A DNA stretch of 64,000 nt. It comes from Trichostrongylus colubriformis. Taxonomy: Eukaryota > Nematoda > Chromadorea > Rhabditida > Trichostrongylidae. The stretch is taken from assembly GCA_963978905.1 (NCBI GenBank), contig OZ022261.1:33960102-34024101 (forward strand), written 5' to 3'. Positions 58,261 to 64,000 of the stretch are shown one piece after another. The notes below the pieces were generated by a model. The model saw only the letters and a program-made list of their open reading frames with translations, had not been told where the DNA came from and ran no database searches. The number at the start of each line of letters is the position of its first letter. Within the stretch, counting starts at the first letter, position 1. The position numbers and the translations under genes are program-made.

Positions 58261-58802
58261 AGGCTGTCGGGAAAGTAATGAGACAAATGCAGTGGTGAGA
58301 TTCGACAGCATATATTTTTGGACGTCGAAGTCGTGAGAGGACAAAACTCTGGAATTTGGTGTATGAAGACCCGTACATGTACGCCATCACGGAATATGGT
58401 CCACACTGTCGTCATCCTTCTCTAACGTGCCCGAGATGGACGAGAAGAAAAGGCTATATCGGACAGCTCTCCTCCTACGCTACCGTTCCGGCAAATCCGC
58501 CGATGAGGCCCATCGGCTCTTGCGGGAGGAAGAAGGATCAAGCACCTTCTCGAGCGACATGCTTCAGATGGTACGACAAGTTCGAAAAGTGTTTTGAAAC
58601 TGTAGTCGATCGGGACGTCCGCATACGCAAAAGTAGCAGCTTATACTTGCCATTTGTGAAGAACATCTAACGTTACAGTGCGTAACTTGCGGCATCCTCG
58701 GATGCTCCTAAATCCACGGTACACGATGTTCTTCGTGCGTCAGATAAAGTGGTAGTACTACGTAATACTACGAAATCTGTCTCATTGCTTACCGGACAAC
58801 CT
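58261..58802 (+). mobile_element. Short mariner-like element, copy 2
   Basis: The ends are AGGCTGTCGGGAAAGTAATG and, inverted at 58802, GGTTGTCCGGTAAGCAATGA. It encodes APSRATCFRWYDKFEKCFET and the same decayed N-terminal region as the copy at 20.9 kb, here on the + strand. It lacks any catalytic domain and is therefore non-autonomous. Confidence 0.78.
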
Positions 58803-59466
58803 GGTTTATAGAAATTATGCATAAAAATCGAGTAATAACGAAAAACGAAAAGGACGCGATTCCGCATTTTCCGCTCTTATTTTCGAAAATTCAGGGCGGG
58901 TACTGTATGTACTATATATCACATACATTATCCAATATTCTTTATTTATCATATATACATTCAGAAATTGTTTGGAAATTTTGGGAAACGTGTCTAAGAC
59001 TTCTGGTGTCGACTCGATTCTCACGAGGATATGCGCGCTATATTTTGACTTCACATCATGAGGTCCTCTGAGTTATAAACTGTCTATGAAAATCCACGTG
59101 AATATTGATTAATAGATAGAAATAGATGTGTTTTCAAATATGTTTTGCCTTTCATCAAACACGGCATAATCAAAATGAAGCGGATTGAAATTTGCGATAG
59201 GTCATCTTTGGGCCACAAAATAAGGCCGCTTGCATGAGTGTAGACAAAATCTGAGCTCCAAATAAGCAAAATTCAAAACTTTTGATAGCTTGCAAATATT
59301 ACCGGATCAGCCACTGTTCTCACACTAAATGTCAGATATCGCTTTTGAAAGGTGTTGTTAGTCATGTTCCACTCGTCGAGTTTTCAATGTAAATTCCGGT
59401 TTTGCTTTATGTGGTGCACAATTACGAAGGTATTGTATTCAGTACTGCGACGGGTGTAATTTGCAG

Positions 59467-60149
59467 TACTATTTCAGAAGTGCGCTCACCGGTTCGGCTG
59501 CCGCATATGGTCCCCCAACGTAAGTACCAGTATAGAGAAGTGTCTGAATGTAACAATGTCGCCACTAATTCTTATTGTGTCGGACTAATCTGTCGGTTCG
59601 CCGTAATGGTGATAAAAATGAATTGCAAATCAAACTAAATAATAGGAGTGCACATGAGAACTCCAGCTGTCTATGACTTTCGCTTTTTTAGATCCATCTG
59701 CCTCCAATTTCTAGAAAAGAAGATCGGATTTCCCAGGTGCGGGAAAGTAACTATGTACCTCTGAGCGTGATGCCACTGCGAACTTTTCACTCAGATTTTG
59801 TTTCAGTTCAGGTGAACAAGGAAAGGTCGTTATACTAGACACGAGCATCAATTCAAGATTTTTTTGATGACTTCGATTGAAAAGTGGGGCTTCGCCAATC
59901 TCTTTTTCGTGGAATTTCTCACAAGCATTTTTCTTTCATAAAGTGCAAGTCATTGTGAAGCATGTGTTACAGTAGCATTACTAATTGCATGTTGATGTAC
60001 CCTTGCTCTACCGCAGGAAACGCTGACGAACTCTCCGGAGGTGAGTGGTACAACACTTCCTTGCCTCACACTTGACATTGCTTACTTTTCAATTAGCTTT
60101 GATGCACTTCACATTTGTCCTCGTGCTCTTGAGCACTTCGGAGCCGTAG
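59467..60149 (+). CDS. Possible 3' exons of a small secreted or GPI-anchored protein
   Basis: Three short exons agree in phase: 59467-59519 (ISEVRSPVRLPHMVPQ, donor GTAAGT), 60017-60040 (NADELSG, donor GTGAGT) and 60097-60149 (LMHFTFVLVLLSTSEP-stop). The product would end in a hydrophobic tail such as a GPI signal or membrane anchor. No upstream exon was found, and the exons are so short that chance is a real alternative. No family is recognised. Confidence 0.28.
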
Positions 60150-60535
60150 GCGAACCCTTTCTAAAACTTAAATCATTTATATTCTTTGTTTGTTTGCGTA
60201 TACATACGTGATCCGTGGCTGTCTCTTTACTTAACGAAGAAAGTCATACCTATTAATTTAGAAAATTGGGATTAGCGCTGATGGGGTCATGTAATACAAG
60301 TAAGGCAAGAGTGGTCAATGCTTGACGCTAAGTATCCATGAGGTTGCCTTCTTGCTTGGCGGGTGAGTCGGACGACGTAGTCGTAGAACCATTCGACTCA
60401 GACAAATGACGACCTTGCGTGTCATAATATGTGTTCTGGTCTCTTTCCACAACGTTCTCACCTTCTATAGTTATACTTATAATTATTCGAGCTTTTTTGG
60501 TTGTTATTTATTGTTTTAGTCGTTCTGACCCGAAC

Positions 60536-61648
60536 TTAGGTTGGTGCATAAGTTCTGCGACACTCTTGAACCCGCGCCTTTTGTGGGTCATCCACCTGGA
60601 TGATGCAGGACATTTTCGCTTCAACTTGTAGAGAAATATATGAAGAGGCTCAACCTGATCTAAGCAGAAAAATGGCTCCAGTAGAAAACTCCATGCTTCA
60701 CCCCGTCATTTATCACGAGTACCTTCTTCAAAGCACCGGTAGGGCCAAGTTCGACAGACTGAGGAATATGAAAGAAGGAGTGCTCAGCAATGTAACAGTG
60801 AAGAATGAAGAAGACAAACCGCGAAAAACCGAGAAATAAGACCCCATAGCAGACGGGCTAGAGGCTTTATCAGCGTGCCGCAACCGTTGTCCCGCTGACA
60901 ATTCGCTGTCTGCAGGACTGCTGGACGACACGTGTGATCGGAGTCCTCAGTTTTTCCTTACCCTTCCCTGCGCCTCTAAGCACTTCACAAAGTGCATCAT
61001 GCCACAGTAGCTCATTGGTTTCACCGTTTTGATTTCGGAGATACGAGTCTTCTTGATCGACCACGTACGAGATGTCTATCGATCACTCAAGACAGTGAAA
61101 TACGTGGAGGTCTCGAGGTGAATTTGAAAGCGACTGCACGAGAATTAGTTACTACAGTGAGGGTATCCCAGACTACAAACTACAGACGCCTCAGGGATTT
61201 CAGCTTCAGGAAGCTATTCGCGTTTTGTGTACCTCACCAACTCAGTGGATCGGACAAGGTCAACCGTGTCAATGTGTGTCAGTCTTAGCCGTGTTGTCCT
61301 CACCTGACCACACTACGAGAGGTTATTATTGGAGATCGAAGCTATACCCTTTATAAACCACACAAGGAAGCGCCAATGGCTGTCCACCGGAGAATTGCCA
61401 CCGCCTGAGGTCAAGCCGGGGTTTCATGAAAAAACTGTTGCTTTGCTGTTTGTGGAGTCCCTCAGGTGTGCAGTACTTTGAGCTGTTGCCCAGTGACGCA
61501 AGTGTATACGCTAACCAGCTGCAGAACTTGACCGACATTTTCCTCCAGCACTATCCAGTGAGAACGCGTCTTGTTTGCAGCATGACAATGCAAAACTGTT
61601 TTGCTTTGTTTTGTTGGCTAGGCTGGTTGAGACTCGACCTGACTTGTA
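60536..61648 (+). pseudogene. Decayed mariner (SETMAR-like transposase) with left terminal repeat
   Basis: TTAGGTTGGTGCATAAGTTC at about 60537 resembles the terminal repeat of cecropia-group mariners such as Hsmar1. The transposase follows from about 60990: VAHWFHRFDFGDTSLLDRPR (DNA-binding part), VNLKATARELVTT, CVPHQLSGSDKVNRVNVCQS, then after a frame break SPSGVQYFELLPSDASVYAN and HYPVRTRLV. The catalytic HDN is degraded to MTMQN. A dispersed repeat (60768-60960) is inserted in its 5' part. No right terminal repeat was found. Confidence 0.75.
60768..60960 (+). repeat. 375-bp dispersed repeat, copy 6, inside a mariner
   Basis: It starts ATGAAAGAAGGAGTGCTCAG, then AATGTAACAGTGAAGAATG. It interrupts the 5' part of the mariner at 60.5 kb, so it inserted later. 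Confidence 0.55.
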
Positions 61649-62060
61649 CTGCTGATTAGCTTTGTAGACTTTTATTTTCATATGGGGCGACCCCATGAGA
61701 TACGTACTATATGACGATCACATCTTTTTTCAAAATAGGAGGAAATTTCCCGTCATTTGGTTCTGAAAGTGTCAGACTCATGTAGCCTCGCGAACCCTTT
61801 ATCTGCTTTTATACTAAGCTGAGGCCTTCGGTAATCCCTTCGAATAAAGTCTGGCGCGGTCTCTGATCGTGCGTGATCCCATTAAAAAACATGACATGTA
61901 CGCATCATGTGTGAGAACACGGAATCTGTCAAGAAGAAAGGTGTATTATTTCCGTCTCTCCATCACCACACCTGTGGCTTATTATTTTTGTAACCACTTG
62001 CTTCTAAATTGATGAATGTTTGAATTCTGGATTGATTATCAGTGCAGTGGTGCAATAAAA

Positions 62061-63769
62061 ATGATTGCAGACCGATTCCATGGCGCATGGATACTCGCTG
62101 GCCTCCACGCGGCGATCATGATCGAGTCAGCCACCGTTGGACTGTTGTTTCACGCAACTCTGGCCGAAATGATTGATCACAGTATGATGACTGTCGAACA
62201 AAGGTTTGGAGCTTACTAGTTGTCAAGTGGCTCTTCAACATATAGGCAGTTATCGCTGAAACACCGAATACAAGCCGTGCATCTGCCGTGACGCCTATGA
62301 AATAATGAATCGAAGGAATGTCGCGCTGTCCTTTTTTAATTTGCTCTTTTTTCATGTGCGAACAAAGGTGCGGGCCCATACCACGCTCCCACGTCACTTC
62401 ATAATTGACTGTGATTTCGCCTTTACCTCGATGAGATAAAATATTTACCTTGATGAGTTTATTCCAAAGCTCGAGAAAAACCCTCGCTGAAAGATCATCT
62501 TCCTCACAAAAGTCAAGGCAAGGTATGAACACCTTTGGAAAAGCACATGACCGAGGAGCATGATGGAAACGGCTCTGATGTGAAGTGCAGAGTTTCGGAA
62601 TATGATATGAGATCTCTGCCAGGAAGGTGCTTGAGGCGTTCTTGATTTCCGCTAGTAAATCAAGTATAAACTGAAATGAATGCTCATCCGTTACGAATGA
62701 TCTCTTACTATTTGCACCACAGTGAGAGTTACTGATGCAAAAAGGGTGACGTTCATGTCCCTACTGTTCTATATGTGTGAGGACGACGTGACTTCTCATT
62801 CACTGACAATAACTGGTACGGAATATCTGTTTCGCTTATGTATTGAATGAGCTCATTTCTCTCGTACGGGTTTCTTCAGCTGATATCCTAATTAGAACCG
62901 CTAGAGGGATGGGATATAGTGCGCGAAATTCATAAACTTTGGGCCACGTTTAAGTCTATGAGGAAGACATTCTGGTCGGAACGTCAGGGAGTAGCCTGTT
63001 CTTGAGCAAAGCAAATTCTCGTTTCTTTGGCGTTCATTAAAAACACTTCCGAGTAGCTTGGACCCGTGAGATCTTCGAACGCAATCTTTAGTGAAATATT
63101 TCCGATACTACATTTGATAGCGATTTTACAGCATTTTTAGTTAACTTGTTTTCAGAGATTCTGTAGCAGTTGTCATCCTCACGTTTGTCGTCGTTTCACT
63201 GATCGGTGAGTAACTAGCAGCTGATGCTCCTCCCATGCTTGGTGGAGTAATTACTGCAGTTTAGTAACCGGAAAACGTGATTTTTGATTACCGTGCAAGT
63301 ACATATTCATTGATGTTATTGCAACTTGGTCGAAACCACTTATAGGGTACACCCTGACGGTACCTTGCCTGTGCTATGCCGTGCAGAAACACTCCGCTCC
63401 AGCCTTGATACCGTACCTTGTTTGGAGGAAGTTATTCTCTTGTATCATACTAGGCGTTGTGATATGGCAGGTGAGAAGTGGAATTCGCATATAAACCTAC
63501 ATGAACCTGTCTTTCTGCTCATTTTATTTAGTGTAGCCCTATTGAGCTGTCTATTACTCAGTTCTTGATGAATACCTTTAACCCAAAAATTTTAGACATA
63601 TGCACGAATTTTTCACACATCGATATTGGTGCATCACAAAATGCTAAATGAGTTTCTGCTTTGGTTGAGAATTTTCAAAGAATTATTTGAGGCGACGTTA
63701 TCACCGAAGCACCCAACGCTTTTTCGATCTGCATTCTACGACCGACAGTTTCCTGTGGCTGTAGTGGAG
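62061..63769 (+). CDS. Multi-pass membrane protein, 5' part, runs off the window
   Basis: Four exons with agreeing phases: 62061-62203 (phase 2), 63156-63205 (phase 1), 63346-63470 (phase 0) and 63596-63769 (phase 0, continuing). The start ATG at 62061 follows a possible acceptor (ATTATCAG at about 62042), which could be a spliced-leader site; an upstream in-frame ATG at 62016 is the alternative. The product begins MIADRFHGAWILAG. It shows three hydrophobic spans: ILAGLHAAIMIESATVGLLF, then VAVVILTFVVVSLIG with YTLTVPCLCYAV, and KLFSCIILGVVIW. A basic and aromatic segment with KHPTLFRSAFYDRQFPVAVV follows. I do not recognise the family; a small nematode membrane protein is all that can be said. 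The individual exons are short, and phase agreement across the first three junctions plus hydrophobicity is the main support. Confidence 0.6.
62116..62762 (-). other. Long minus-strand open frame opposite the membrane-protein gene
   Basis: About 215 codons are open between a TAG at about 62763 and the stop at 62116, without an ATG near its beginning. The best-looking part, 62672 to about 62533, is bounded by CATTTCAG and a GTGTTC donor and reads FILDLLAEIKNASSTFLAEI, then SYHIPKLCTSHQSRFHHAPR. Its downstream end overlaps exon 1 of the + strand membrane-protein gene. It may be an antisense gene, an old coding repeat or chance. No family is recognised. Confidence 0.22.
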
Positions 63770-64000
63770 GTTAGTACTTGTGAACTCAAAATCGTCTGCT
63801 TCCACTAGTCACTTTGATGAACTGAATAGCATGAGTACAACAGTTGTTTTGATGCACTGAACAGCTTGAGTATGACCTTTTGTTTCGTGCGGCGCAGACG
63901 TGCGTAATCCTCCACTTGAGTGTGAAGGGATGAGTGATCACAAGGCGATATGAAAGATACTTTTACATCTTCTTAATGTTGCATAGTTGCAAAAAAGTAT

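Overview
The window reads as nuclear DNA of a parasitic or free-living nematode, most likely clade V and perhaps strongylid or hookworm-like. The evidence is small exons with TTTCAG-type acceptors and GTAAGT/GTGAGT donors, a nematode-style receptor guanylyl cyclase, an RTE-type LINE of the kind common in nematodes, and many mariner, Tc1 and palindromic elements. The genus is an inference. No bacterial, viral, CRISPR or operon-like organisation was seen. Most open frames over 60 codons are shadows of repeats.

The main gene is a receptor-type guanylyl cyclase (gcy family) on the + strand, about 8.3-31.3 kb. I assembled it from 25 exons whose phases all agree: extracellular ligand-binding domain, one membrane span, kinase-homology pseudokinase domain, linker helix and a complete cyclase domain. 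Its start codon was not found. Its introns hold a decayed antisense RTE LINE (27-30.3 kb), two mariner-derived foldbacks, a short mariner, palindromes, MITEs and dispersed repeats, yet the exons look intact.

Other genes are smaller or partial. An RGS-domain gene of the RZ type lies on the - strand (39.7-40.4 kb, N-terminus not resolved). A multi-pass membrane protein begins at 62.06 kb on the + strand and runs off the window. Less certain are an uncharacterised + gene at 35.5-37.3 kb whose exon reads through a MITE, an uncharacterised - gene at 57.5-58.2 kb, a + C-terminal exon trio at 59.5-60.1 kb, and - open frames at 52.3 and 62.1-62.8 kb.

Layout: 0-8 kb repeats (mariner, foldbacks, LINE endonuclease remnant); 8.3-31.3 kb gcy; 33.2-34.7 kb a Tc1-like element with a single stop in its transposase; 35-43.5 kb small genes among foldbacks; 44.3-50.7 kb a complex satellite-like block that switches orientation near 48.8 kb; 50.7-62 kb repeats and small gene pieces; 62-64 kb the membrane-protein gene. 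Guanylyl cyclases and RGS proteins both act in sensory and G-protein signalling in nematodes, but nothing here shows that these two are functionally linked.
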